Part shown: piece by piece, positions 33,949-42,975 of the stretch
How the letters are laid out: each line of letters opens with the position of its first letter
How positions within the stretch are numbered: the first letter of the stretch is position 1
From: an uncultured Bacteroidia bacterium
Lineage (GTDB): Bacteria; Bacteroidota; Bacteroidia; Bacteroidales; F082
DNA: 52,235 bases
Assembly (NCBI GenBank): GCA_902794155.1
Contig: CADBGN010000010.1
Span: 1,049 to 53,283, forward strand
Direction: 5' to 3'
The notes under the pieces: generated by a model
Databases searched by the model: none
Told to the model about the DNA's origin: nothing
Seen by the model: only the letters and a program-made list of their open reading frames with translations
Made by a program: the position numbers and the translations under genes

Positions 33949-34529
33949 GTTTTTATAGCATATCCGATTTTATACGTGACAATTATCCTGAGTATTGGGG
34001 CTTACAGTCATACCCGGCTTCAGAATGTGTGAGAATTCTAAAGGTAGCAGAGGAGTGGGGTGTCTTCAGTAACTTTGGACATATACCCATCGTTGTAGAA
34101 GGGGTCACCTTCGACACCAGCGAACGTCTTTTCCAGCTGATGAAATTCAAGGACGAAGAACCCGTGAAGACAATCTTTAGTGCCAATAATCCCAAGATGA
34201 CTTCCAAGCACTGGGAAAAGACTCATCGTCGCGAGGATTGGAGCAAGATGATTATCGATGCCATGAAGTTCTGTCTTACAAAGAAATACGAACAGAGCGA
34301 GGAGTTCCGTCAAGAATTGGAACGTTCCAAAGGCAAATACATCGTTGAAGACCAGTCTAGTTTTCCTAAAAAGAACCCAGATGCATGGGGCGTGAAACTA
34401 CGTGAAGGTTCCTATGTCGGTCCCAATCTCTTAGGCCGGCTTCTCATGGAGCTGCGCGACAAAGGTAAGCTGGAATACAAGTTGCCCGACGACGCATTTG
34501 CATTTATAAACATTTTAAAACAGCAATGA
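33945..34529 (+). CDS. NADAR (YbiA-like) protein
   Basis: The 194-residue protein shows the NADAR layout: VFSNFGHIPIVVEGVTFDTSE, RLFQLMKF, then near the C-terminus DAWGVKLREGSYVGPNLLG and a closing LLMELR. The family acts on ADP-ribose derivatives; a characterised member removes ADP-ribose from guanosine in DNA opposite DarT1. It overlaps the PfkB gene by 4 bp and ends one base before the ART gene. An eraser role matching the ART next to it is likely. Confidence 0.85.
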   Translation: MSFYSISDFIRDNYPEYWGLQSYPASECVRILKVAEEWGVFSNFGHIPIVVEGVTFDTSERLFQLMKFKDEEPVKTIFSANNPKMTSKHWEKTHRREDWSKMIIDAMKFCLTKKYEQSEEFRQELERSKGKYIVEDQSSFPKKNPDAWGVKLREGSYVGPNLLGRLLMELRDKGKLEYKLPDDAFAFINILKQQ

Positions 34530-34530
34530 T

Positions 34531-35106
34531 ATGATTACCTGTTATCACGGTTCTCCGGAGCTTTTCAATAAGTTCGATTTAAGTAAAGCCGGCGACGGCA
34601 CTGGCATCAAGTTCGGTTTCGGCGTTTATCTGACCGAGTCGGAAGCGAGCGCGGTGCATTATTCCCAGCCCCGCAACCTTCCACCCGTGAAGGACCATTA
34701 TCTCTACACCGTGGAGATCCCTGAATTGACCGACGACAACCATCTGGTCTCGGCCCAACCCGTTCCTGAAGCCATCGTCAAACGTGCAGAAGCCCAACTC
34801 GGCCAAGCCATCCCACAGGAAAAGACTCAACTTGGAAAGGAATTTCGCAAATGGATTGGCATGACGCTCACCAACAGCAAAAAGGTAGGCTTGGAATCGG
34901 AAAAGGCCGCAGCGGCGTTTCTCGACAGCATCGGCGTGTTCTGCAATGTGTGGCCACAGGCACAATCAAAACCTGATGGCTTGAAGAATTGTGCTGTCTT
35001 CGATGCCAATAAGGCACACATCCTGAAGGTTGAGCACATCGATGTGAAACTGAAAGGCTCCAAGTACGTTTTGGTTGAGGGGAGCAAGAAAGAAGTCAAG
35101 ATATAA
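34531..35106 (+). CDS. ADP-ribosyltransferase-like protein (PARP/ART-PolyVal type)
   Basis: The 191-residue protein begins TCYHGSPELFNKFD (His6) and continues FGFGVYLTESEASAVHY (Tyr33). This is the His...Tyr NAD-binding signature of diphtheria-toxin/PARP-type ARTs. The C-terminal stretch KPDGLKNCAVFDANKAHI matches the closing DG-x(n)-VVFDP-like strand of phage ART domains. The third catalytic residue cannot be placed by eye. It is the last gene of the operon, directly after NADAR. The predicted activity is transfer of ADP-ribose from NAD to an unknown target, possibly nucleic acid. Confidence 0.72.
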   Translation: MITCYHGSPELFNKFDLSKAGDGTGIKFGFGVYLTESEASAVHYSQPRNLPPVKDHYLYTVEIPELTDDNHLVSAQPVPEAIVKRAEAQLGQAIPQEKTQLGKEFRKWIGMTLTNSKKVGLESEKAAAAFLDSIGVFCNVWPQAQSKPDGLKNCAVFDANKAHILKVEHIDVKLKGSKYVLVEGSKKEVKI

Positions 35107-35181
35107 TTATCAAAGCATCTTATATTTCGGAATAAACAATTGTTGGGGAAAACCGGAGAATGAAAGAAAAAGCGCTTTCAA

Positions 35182-35212
35182 AGTTGAAAACGGTTGCAAA
35201 GTAGACTATAAA
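35182..35212 (+). promoter_or_regulatory. Island-type promoter 4 (diverged)
   Basis: AGTTGAAAACGG (35182-35193), 12 bases and CTATAAA: TTGAAA-N17-TATAAA, in register with promoters 1-3. The box is less symmetrical and the upstream tract is A-rich rather than T-rich. It lies 24 nt before the SIS gene. Confidence 0.6.
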
Positions 35213-35235
35213 TAAAAAACCAAACACAACATCCT

Positions 35236-36309
35236 ATGAGCAAACCATTAATGTCGGAAATCCTGAAAGGAACTGAAGAAGCACTCAAACTAGCTGATAG
35301 CCAAGATGTCAGCAAACTACACGACTTCCTCTTTGCCGAACCCGGAAAGCCCATGCTCTTTGTCGGCAACGGGGGCATGCAGGGCCATTATGCCAGCATG
35401 CTCTATGAACAATATGTGGGCATCGGGAAAAGCACCACCCCTTTCATGCTGCGTTCCATGTCGGACGTGGTGCTCCGAAGCTGCCGTTGCCTGTTGATGT
35501 CGGATGGCGGTAATAACATTGACATCAAAGATGCGACCAAGCGAATGGCGGCAGTCAACCCACAGAACACCGGCGGTTTCACCAGTGTAGACAGCGAGAA
35601 GAACATCCTCCTGAAGCTACTTGACAAGGACAAGGTATTCCTCTTTAAACACCCCCATGACGGCTCTTTCCAAGAAGGCTTCATCTCTGTGACAAAGCAG
35701 TTCTACCGAGATGCACTGTTCTACAAAGCCTTCACTGGGAAGTCGGCCAGTGAGCAGCTGAAGGTCGACCTCGATCCGACCCATTGTTACCAGTATGAAC
35801 TCAACAACTCAGATGAACCCCTGACCTCACTTTCGTCCATCCAACACTTCTTGGTGCTGCATGGCGGCTATGGTGAACCCGCAGCCCACTATCTTGAGTC
35901 GGTGTTGGCCGAGAGCGGCATGGTGTCGGCCCAGGTGACCGACTACCGCAACTTCTGTCATGGCAGGTTTATCTTCGCCAGCAACCACACGCGGCACCAG
36001 AAGAAGACCCACACTCTTTTGGAAAGCGACGCTGCAGTGATCCTCCTGGTCAGCCCCGAAGAAGAAAAGATTGCCACCAACATCCGCAAAACCACACCTA
36101 ATGCCGACTGGCAGGTACTTCCCAACGAGGCTCCCATCATCACTATCAAGACCGACCTCGATAACCCATTGGCAGCCATTGACTTGCATATCAAAGTCAG
36201 CGCATTCATTGCCGATCTTTGCGAAAACCACCACGGCAACAACCCATTCTCACCGAAGAACTACAGCGGCATCAAAAAGCAGTACCCTAAAGGGGGCTTG
36301 AGATGGTGA
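35236..36309 (+). CDS. Double SIS-domain protein (sugar isomerase/deglycase-like)
   Basis: The 357-residue protein has two SIS folds. The first contains FVGNGGMQG (42-50) and LLMSDGGNNIDI; the second begins FLVLHGGYGEPAAHYLE (about 206) and holds DYRNFCHGRF near 236. SIS proteins isomerise or deglycate phosphosugars. The glutaminase domain of GlmS is absent, so it is closer to FrlB/AgaS-type proteins, which work with PfkB kinases; one such kinase is two genes upstream. It has its own promoter. The substrate is unknown. Confidence 0.72.
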   Translation: MSKPLMSEILKGTEEALKLADSQDVSKLHDFLFAEPGKPMLFVGNGGMQGHYASMLYEQYVGIGKSTTPFMLRSMSDVVLRSCRCLLMSDGGNNIDIKDATKRMAAVNPQNTGGFTSVDSEKNILLKLLDKDKVFLFKHPHDGSFQEGFISVTKQFYRDALFYKAFTGKSASEQLKVDLDPTHCYQYELNNSDEPLTSLSSIQHFLVLHGGYGEPAAHYLESVLAESGMVSAQVTDYRNFCHGRFIFASNHTRHQKKTHTLLESDAAVILLVSPEEEKIATNIRKTTPNADWQVLPNEAPIITIKTDLDNPLAAIDLHIKVSAFIADLCENHHGNNPFSPKNYSGIKKQYPKGGLRW

Positions 36310-36350
36310 AACAAATAATCTACATTGAGTTCGCAGTTGCATGAGTTTTT

Positions 36351-36358
36351 TAACTTTG
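36351..36358 (+). promoter_or_regulatory. TAACTTTG promoter of the nuclease-helicase pair
   Basis: A host-type -7 element 26 nt before ATG 36385; it excludes the upstream in-frame start at 36325. Confidence 0.6.
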
Positions 36359-36384
36359 CAGCTGAAAAAGCAATCGCAAATACC

Positions 36385-39105
36385 ATGATAAAAATCGTTT
36401 ATCGTCCAGAATATGACGAAGAAATCTTTCTCGGAGACCGACCCCGTGTGATGGGGACCGAGTATTTGGGTACAAAGGGTCTCTTACAGGAACTGGGGCT
36501 GCGTCTTGGCCTCCCCACCACCGCCAAAGCCGATGTGGAACGAGAAGCCGATTACCACAACGCTATGCAAAAGCATCTCAGCGGTACACCTTTTGAAAAG
36601 GCGGCCCGTATCGATCCCTTTGGTGTGGCATCGAAACTGCTGCATTGGCGCGACGACCTGCTGATGGCAGGATGGGATGGAAAGGTGACAGGGGCAAGGC
36701 TTACCAAACTCTCCGTCTTGGCCGACATCGAAACCGATTTCCATACAAAAGGCGCTCCCGACTATTGGCGGGAGGTCTATGAGGCTTGTGAAAACAAATC
36801 ATTGGCCGACAGCTTGCGCGACATCCAAATTGACTGTCCGTGGAGCGAAATTCCCACATTGGCACAACGCACCTTGGAGCGAATAGAAAAACACGGGACG
36901 ACCCTACATAAGACCGTACCGGAAACGACGGACCCCGCCCAGTTGGATGTCACCAAAATCAAGCTACTGGAGTTTGACGACGTGAACGAGGCCTACGAGT
37001 GGATGGCGCAGGTGGCCGAGCTTCCCGAAAACACGGTCGTAGTCAACCGCGACAATATGCGATTGAATTATACTTTATACACTTGGGACAAACCCGCCGT
37101 ACACGCTTCGCTTACACAAAGCAACCCGCAACTGTTGCAACTGTTCAAACTGAGCATGAGCGTCTTCGCCCGCCCTGTCAACATCTACAACCTCGTTTCA
37201 TACCTCCAGCTCCCAATGAGCCCAATACCCGCCAAATTGCGTTATGAGTTGGCTCGAGTGCTGTTGAAAAACGGCGGCTTTGGAGAGAAGATAAAACGCG
37301 CTGACGGCCAATGGCGCGACGATTGGGAGAATTCCATAGCGTCGTTTGAGTTTTTGGACGACAAAGGAAAAGCCACACCACAGGCCAAAGCCAAAAAGAT
37401 GCCTTTCCTGAACGTCATACGCAAACCCTACGACAGCGGAATCCCGAAAGAGGACTTGGTGGACTATATCTCCCAACTGCAGGAATGGGTTCAAGGTTGC
37501 AATGGCTTAGAGGTCATAACAGAGGAGCGCGTCAAACAATTGCACGGACTATCTGATTTGTTATCTTCCTTCTCCACCGCTACCACTTCATTGCCCAATC
37601 CGATTGCATACGATGACATCGAAAAGCGGTTGCTCCAAATTTATCGTCCAATGAACTATGCGTTGCAACAACCAGAGCGTGGTTCCCTTAACGTCATCAA
37701 CGATGTACGTTGCATGGCCATGCCAGCCAACACCCTTGTGTGGCTCGACTGCCAGGCCGAAGACACCGAAATCGACCCATACGATTTCCTCAATAGTGAT
37801 GAGCGCACCTACCTCAGCAACAACAATGTACAGCTGCCCGACTTCGGCCAACATTTGAAGACCCTTCGCAACGAGCGCATCCGTCTTCTTAACGCAGTAA
37901 AAGATCAAGTCATCCTCGTCAGAAGCGCTTACGACGGCACCACACGTTTGAGCGAACACAGCATGGTGGCTGAAGCCAACTATATGAATGGAGGAAAAAT
38001 GCCTAGCGAAAATCCCGACACCATCTTTACGATGCAAGCGGGAAACATAATGACAAAACCCATTGACCACTATCAACCGGAGTTTGCCTACGAGCTAGGG
38101 GCTCTGGCTTACGAAGGACGCAAGGAAAGCAACACCTCCATCGACACACTCATCCAGTTACCGTTCAACTATGTGATGCAACATGTGGCCAAGCTGTCGT
38201 TACCCGACGACGAACAGTTAAAGAGCACCTATCTGACCAAGGGCCTGGTTGCGCACTACTTCTTCCAACATATTGTTGAAGATGGGGAAAAAGACTATGC
38301 CAAGATGCGGAGTCTCACCGAAAACGAGTATGACCAGCGCCTCGGCGAAGCCATCAATGCCATAGGTCTTATCCTATTGCAACCGGAGAACGCCAGCGAA
38401 CTACACAATTTCAAAGAAGATTTGAAGGAGAGTATGCTCGCGCTCATCTCGATTATGGAGCAACTCAAACTAAAACCCGTGGGTTGCGAATTGCCTTTCC
38501 CCGCCAACGAAAACGACGCGTTATCCTTGGAAGGCATCGGAGCTTTTGGCGCACGTATCGACTTTCTGATGACCAACAGCCAAGGCGATTATGTCATCTT
38601 CGATTTCAAATGGAGTTTTGGTAAGCGATTTAAAGAAAAGCTGGAACAAAACAATGCCATTCAGTTGGAGTTGTACCGACAAACTGTGTTGGCCACCTAT
38701 CCCGGAAAGAAGGTGGTCGGCGTCGGCTACTACCTGATGCCAGTGAAACAATTGATTACTTCTGACTTCGACGAAATTGAAGGCTCATCTCTGATCAAGC
38801 ATATTGATGGTGAGGCTGGCGATTTGTTTGAGAAAATCAAAAATGCATTCCAATATCGCATGGAAGAAATCAAGCGAGGTCATATCGAGGAAGCAGAGAT
38901 GATGGGGCTTCTTGAAGATCCGACATGTTATTATGCAAGCCAAGACGCACAAAACCTCTGTCCTTTGGAAGTGGACGAAAAAACTAAAACGAAGCAGTCT
39001 GAATATATATTCCGACCGTCCAAAAAACCTCGTTACGATAATGACAAAAAAGAACCCGCTGAAACACCCACATCACATCCCATCTTAAAAGGCAGACTGA
39101 AATGA
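36385..39105 (+). CDS. AddB-like PD-(D/E)XK nuclease subunit
   Basis: The 906-residue protein has a RecB-type nuclease core near the C-terminus: GARIDFLMT near 722 and VIFDFKWSFG near 738, followed by QLELYRQ. Its large N-terminal part resembles the inactive helicase-like half of AddB, without Walker motifs. The last 60 residues are a basic, proline-rich tail. The stop overlaps the next start (ATGA). With the AddA-like partner it should process DNA ends. Confidence 0.78.
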   Translation: MIKIVYRPEYDEEIFLGDRPRVMGTEYLGTKGLLQELGLRLGLPTTAKADVEREADYHNAMQKHLSGTPFEKAARIDPFGVASKLLHWRDDLLMAGWDGKVTGARLTKLSVLADIETDFHTKGAPDYWREVYEACENKSLADSLRDIQIDCPWSEIPTLAQRTLERIEKHGTTLHKTVPETTDPAQLDVTKIKLLEFDDVNEAYEWMAQVAELPENTVVVNRDNMRLNYTLYTWDKPAVHASLTQSNPQLLQLFKLSMSVFARPVNIYNLVSYLQLPMSPIPAKLRYELARVLLKNGGFGEKIKRADGQWRDDWENSIASFEFLDDKGKATPQAKAKKMPFLNVIRKPYDSGIPKEDLVDYISQLQEWVQGCNGLEVITEERVKQLHGLSDLLSSFSTATTSLPNPIAYDDIEKRLLQIYRPMNYALQQPERGSLNVINDVRCMAMPANTLVWLDCQAEDTEIDPYDFLNSDERTYLSNNNVQLPDFGQHLKTLRNERIRLLNAVKDQVILVRSAYDGTTRLSEHSMVAEANYMNGGKMPSENPDTIFTMQAGNIMTKPIDHYQPEFAYELGALAYEGRKESNTSIDTLIQLPFNYVMQHVAKLSLPDDEQLKSTYLTKGLVAHYFFQHIVEDGEKDYAKMRSLTENEYDQRLGEAINAIGLILLQPENASELHNFKEDLKESMLALISIMEQLKLKPVGCELPFPANENDALSLEGIGAFGARIDFLMTNSQGDYVIFDFKWSFGKRFKEKLEQNNAIQLELYRQTVLATYPGKKVVGVGYYLMPVKQLITSDFDEIEGSSLIKHIDGEAGDLFEKIKNAFQYRMEEIKRGHIEEAEMMGLLEDPTCYYASQDAQNLCPLEVDEKTKTKQSEYIFRPSKKPRYDNDKKEPAETPTSHPILKGRLK

Positions 39106-42100
39106 AAAACACGACTTATATCAATGCCGGTGCTGGGTCAGGAAAGACCTACACCTTAACCAATTTGTTGGCCGAGAAACTCTCAAATGGGGAGGTGGAG
39201 CCATCACAAGTGATTTTGACAACTTTCACCGAATTGGCTGCGGCTGAGTTCAGGGAAAAAGCGCGGGTGCAGATTCTCGACGAGGGGAAACTTGATGCCG
39301 CCGCACAAATGGATAGCGCTGCCATGGGAACGGTGCATTCCGTAGCACTGCATTTTATCCAAAAGTTCTGGTATCTTTTGGATTATGGGGCCGACATCCA
39401 ACCCATTTCGGAGCGCGATGAGGATTACTATATGAACCAATCGCTGGCACGCATCATGAACGAAACGGATACTAATGGCAAGCTGAAAACACAGGCAGAC
39501 TTGGACAATTTCAAACGTTTCCGCAACTATTTCGACATCTGCGATTCTTCAGGCAATCCCGATTATCTTTTCTGGCAAAGATACCTCAGGGATATTGTGG
39601 AGAAGATGGAGTATTACAACGTGACCAATCTCCAAATAAGCATCGAAAAGAGTATAGAGACCCTGAGAGCAGTTTTCAACAAGAATGTTGATCGAAGATT
39701 ATTGCCCCAACTATTAATCTATTTGAATGCTTACTACCAATATCTTCTTGGTTTAAATACAGGTGTTGCAAGGACACAACGTGAAGCCATAGCTCCTCTT
39801 TTGAACAATTGCAACAACATGTTGGACTTGCGGTCGTTGGCAAAAGACTTAGAACATCCTGCGGGTAGGAATATTAATGCAAATTGTCCCGAATATGCTT
39901 TGTTGATGGCAGAAGCGTCGAAGGTACCTGCCGATACTGAGAACTTAACGATTCTAGAACCTTTCGTCAAGTCCATCTTCAAGCTCGCTGAGGTCTGGCG
40001 CAACGACTACATCAACTATAAGAAGAAAAACCGACTGATTTCCTACAACGATATGGAGCAGCTGTTCTTGCAACTGCTCACTGACGAAAAAGAGGTGCAA
40101 GACTATGTCAGCAGCCACTACCGTCTGGTTATGGTGGACGAGTTCCAAGATTCCAACCCCATCCAGCTGAAGATCTTCAACCGCTTGTCGGAACTGGTCG
40201 CTCAAGGCGGAGGCCATTCCTATTGGGTGGGCGACCCCAAGCAGGCCATCTATGGCTTCCGTGGGTCAGACACCGAATTGGTGAACTCAGTAGCACGTCA
40301 TTTCGGAAAATTCTATAATGACAGTGCCATCCATCCGGAAGAAGGGCCAAACAACTTAGGCACAGGCCGCCTGACACAAAGCTGGCGTTCGCGACAGCAA
40401 CTGGTTGAATTGGTAAACGAGACCTTTTATGAACCCTTCAAAAAAGATGGCATCAACGACCTGCTCATCAAGTTGGATGCGCATCACAAGATTGACAATG
40501 TCACATACCCTGCAATTGCCCATCTTGAAAGCACGGCACATAATGTCGAAGGCGCAGCATTGGATTTGGCAACCCAAGTGAAACAGTTGTTACAATCCAA
40601 GATGTTGGTACATAAAGGTCAACTCGACTGCGCCCCCTCAGAAATCTCTCCACGTGACATCGCCGTGCTCTGCAAGACCAACGAAGATGCGAAAAAGATT
40701 GTGAAAGCCCTACGAGGCCTCCACGTCCCCGTTTCAGAGCCAGAAGATGCCATCATGCAACGCATCGAAGTCCAACTGGTCGTTACCTTGTTGCATTTTC
40801 TGCAAAACCCATCGGACAAGCATGTCCGTGCCGATCTGATGCGGCTGTTGTGGGGCAAGAAGACCGAAGAAATCTTGAAAGACCGTATTGACTATGTCGA
40901 GTATATCGAGCGAAATAACCTGACCGACCAGTGGCAAGACGATGCCGTGTTGGAGTTGCTTAAGCAATCAGAACGCTATAAGCATCTTTCCATTCCCGAA
41001 ATGGTCAGGGGCTTGATTTACGAATGCAACATCCCTGCGCTGACTGCCCGATGGGGTGATGCGCACATCCGACAACAGAACCTCGCCACCCTGCAACACC
41101 TTGCCAATGATTATGACGAGATGTGCCTGCAAATGGGCCAAGGAAGCTCCATCAGCGGATTCATCAACTATTTGAACAGCAACGAGCCAGACAAGGAAAA
41201 GGACAATATGTCGGATACGGTGAAGGTGTTCACCTATCATGGTGCCAAAGGCTTGGAGTGGCCCGTGGTGATCATGCATGGCTTGCAGAAGGACGTAATG
41301 GAACAAAAGGATTTCATAAGGAAAAACTTCATGCGAGTGCGTGAGATGGTATTAAATGACAATGCAACGGCTGCCGACCCCTTCAACAAGGATTATTATA
41401 TTCATTTCTTCCCGTTCATTCTGAAACAATACAACAGCGACATTCCTGCGGCCGTATTGGACAATATTGTGATACAGCCGATTCATAACCTTCTGCTTCC
41501 CAAAGCAGCCAGCGAAGAACGCCGCCTGCTCTATGTGGGCATGACGCGCGCCAAAGACCAACTCATCACCTTTGGTTATAATGGGAAATATAATTGGCTC
41601 ATCAATGCAGGTGTAGTAAACCCAACCGTAGAGAACGTCTGGGGCAAAGAGGAATTCAAACCTTGCCAGTTGGAACCCACGGCATTGCTCGCCGAGGATG
41701 ATGCCAATGCATCCGACGAATACAGCATAAAGGAAAAACCCACAAAGCACACGTCTTTTGAAAAGCGTTATCTCTCTCCCAGTAAGATAGAAACCTTTGA
41801 TGGCTACACTACGCATCGCGCTTGGACTGAAAAAGGCACCGAGATCAGTTCGAAAGGCTGGGGCAGCGACTATGCCACCATCGGCACATGCATCCACGAC
41901 ATCTTTGCGGTTTATCGGCCAGGACAAGATGAAGCGAACAAGGAAGCCGCTTTGCGTGTCATCGGCGGCTATGGCTTTATGGGACAGCTTGCCGGTCATG
42001 TCGATGCCATCCTCCGTTCCGCTGATTGGCTGTATGACCAGTTGCAGCAGCATTTCCCGCAGCGGGAGGGCGACGGCACTGAGAGGGAATATCCCTTCCA

Positions 42101-42350
42101 GGCGACGCTGCCAACTGGCCAAACGCTGCGTGGTGAGATGGACTTGTTGTGGCATTATTCTGACGAGCATGGCCAATACTGCGTGTTGGTGGACTACAAG
42201 TCCTTCCAAGGTGTCGATCTCCATTCGTACAGCCGAGGAAAATATCCCCAGCTCTCCGCATACGCCTCAAGCCTTAAGAATGCCGGCATTGACGTCGCGC
42301 ACGCATTGATTTATTATCCCGTTCATGGGGTGATTCATGAGTTGCAATAA
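39102..42350 (+). CDS. AddA/RecB-like UvrD-type helicase-nuclease
   Basis: The 1082-residue protein carries all superfamily 1A helicase motifs: GAGSGKT (10-16), VDEFQDSNPIQ, VGDPKQAIYGFRG, TQSWRSRQ, TYHGAKGLEWPVVI and LYVGMTRAKDQLI. A C-terminal PD-(D/E)XK nuclease follows, with EMDLLW near 1012 and VLVDYKS near 1030. The two-nuclease arrangement with the upstream gene matches AddAB. It may be the cell's recombinational end-processing enzyme or an island version; no second copy is in view. Confidence 0.85.
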   Translation: MKNTTYINAGAGSGKTYTLTNLLAEKLSNGEVEPSQVILTTFTELAAAEFREKARVQILDEGKLDAAAQMDSAAMGTVHSVALHFIQKFWYLLDYGADIQPISERDEDYYMNQSLARIMNETDTNGKLKTQADLDNFKRFRNYFDICDSSGNPDYLFWQRYLRDIVEKMEYYNVTNLQISIEKSIETLRAVFNKNVDRRLLPQLLIYLNAYYQYLLGLNTGVARTQREAIAPLLNNCNNMLDLRSLAKDLEHPAGRNINANCPEYALLMAEASKVPADTENLTILEPFVKSIFKLAEVWRNDYINYKKKNRLISYNDMEQLFLQLLTDEKEVQDYVSSHYRLVMVDEFQDSNPIQLKIFNRLSELVAQGGGHSYWVGDPKQAIYGFRGSDTELVNSVARHFGKFYNDSAIHPEEGPNNLGTGRLTQSWRSRQQLVELVNETFYEPFKKDGINDLLIKLDAHHKIDNVTYPAIAHLESTAHNVEGAALDLATQVKQLLQSKMLVHKGQLDCAPSEISPRDIAVLCKTNEDAKKIVKALRGLHVPVSEPEDAIMQRIEVQLVVTLLHFLQNPSDKHVRADLMRLLWGKKTEEILKDRIDYVEYIERNNLTDQWQDDAVLELLKQSERYKHLSIPEMVRGLIYECNIPALTARWGDAHIRQQNLATLQHLANDYDEMCLQMGQGSSISGFINYLNSNEPDKEKDNMSDTVKVFTYHGAKGLEWPVVIMHGLQKDVMEQKDFIRKNFMRVREMVLNDNATAADPFNKDYYIHFFPFILKQYNSDIPAAVLDNIVIQPIHNLLLPKAASEERRLLYVGMTRAKDQLITFGYNGKYNWLINAGVVNPTVENVWGKEEFKPCQLEPTALLAEDDANASDEYSIKEKPTKHTSFEKRYLSPSKIETFDGYTTHRAWTEKGTEISSKGWGSDYATIGTCIHDIFAVYRPGQDEANKEAALRVIGGYGFMGQLAGHVDAILRSADWLYDQLQQHFPQREGDGTEREYPFQATLPTGQTLRGEMDLLWHYSDEHGQYCVLVDYKSFQGVDLHSYSRGKYPQLSAYASSLKNAGIDVAHALIYYPVHGVIHELQ

Positions 42351-42399
42351 TGGAGCTGAAACCCTGAAATTTGTAAACTCAGCGATAAACACTGGCTCG

Positions 42400-42960
42400 T
42401 CAATCTAAGAACAAAGGCGGTTCACCAACCTCCTCTGGCCGTTCAACAACGAACGCTCTAAGGTCTTCGGGCAACATGTCTTTGATCTGCTCCACCTGCC
42501 CCTGAGGCACATAAATATGCTTTAATGAGGTGCAATCCTCAAACGCCCATGGTTTTACGTCTTTAATATGTTTACCCAGATAGACTTCGGTTAACGACTC
42601 ACAACGCTCAAATAAAAACTCATTGAGGTATCTTACATTGTTTGGCAAAGCAATGCTTTTCACCTTCGAACAAGCCCTGAAAGCGCCTTTCATGATCGTT
42701 ATTACCGAATGTGGAATCGTGATTTCCGTCAATTCCTCGCAATCAGCAAAAGCGAAACGGCCTATTTTGGTAACCGAGTTTGGAATGGTGATGTTTTTTA
42801 GGTTAGAACACCCCAAAAAGGCAGCATCGCCTATCTCTTTCACCGAAACAGGGATATCAATGCTGATAAGGTCGGTGCGGTCTCTAAAAGCATCCTCGGC
42901 AATTACCGTTGTCCCTTCGGGGATGATCCCCACTCCATCATTGACTTTGTAGTTTTCCAT
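42400..42960 (-). CDS. BspA-type leucine-rich repeat protein (copy 1)
   Basis: The 186-residue protein consists of LRR_5 repeats of about 23 residues: LKNITIPNSVTKIGRFAF, LTEITIPHSVITIMKGAF and similar. There is no signal peptide or anchor, unlike the secreted BspA adhesins, so it appears to be cytoplasmic. It lies 15 nt after copy 2 on the same strand and is probably cotranscribed. LRR proteins bind other proteins; the partner is unknown. Confidence 0.8.
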   Translation of the reverse strand: MENYKVNDGVGIIPEGTTVIAEDAFRDRTDLISIDIPVSVKEIGDAAFLGCSNLKNITIPNSVTKIGRFAFADCEELTEITIPHSVITIMKGAFRACSKVKSIALPNNVRYLNEFLFERCESLTEVYLGKHIKDVKPWAFEDCTSLKHIYVPQGQVEQIKDMLPEDLRAFVVERPEEVGEPPLFLD

Positions 42961-42975
42961 TGGTTATGATTTCTA

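Noticed and set aside
35107-35181. Small RNA or additional gene before the SIS gene
   Set aside because: Only a short GAAAG/CTTTC stem is visible and no open frame or terminator supports a separate gene.
41352-42224. Minus-strand open frame of 290 codons
   Set aside because: It is antisense to the helicase-nuclease gene, whose motifs are continuous through this stretch.
42905-42930. REP-like GTCCCTTCGGGGA hairpin
   Set aside because: It is inside the LRR gene and encodes conserved repeat residues (PEGT), so the palindrome is probably incidental.
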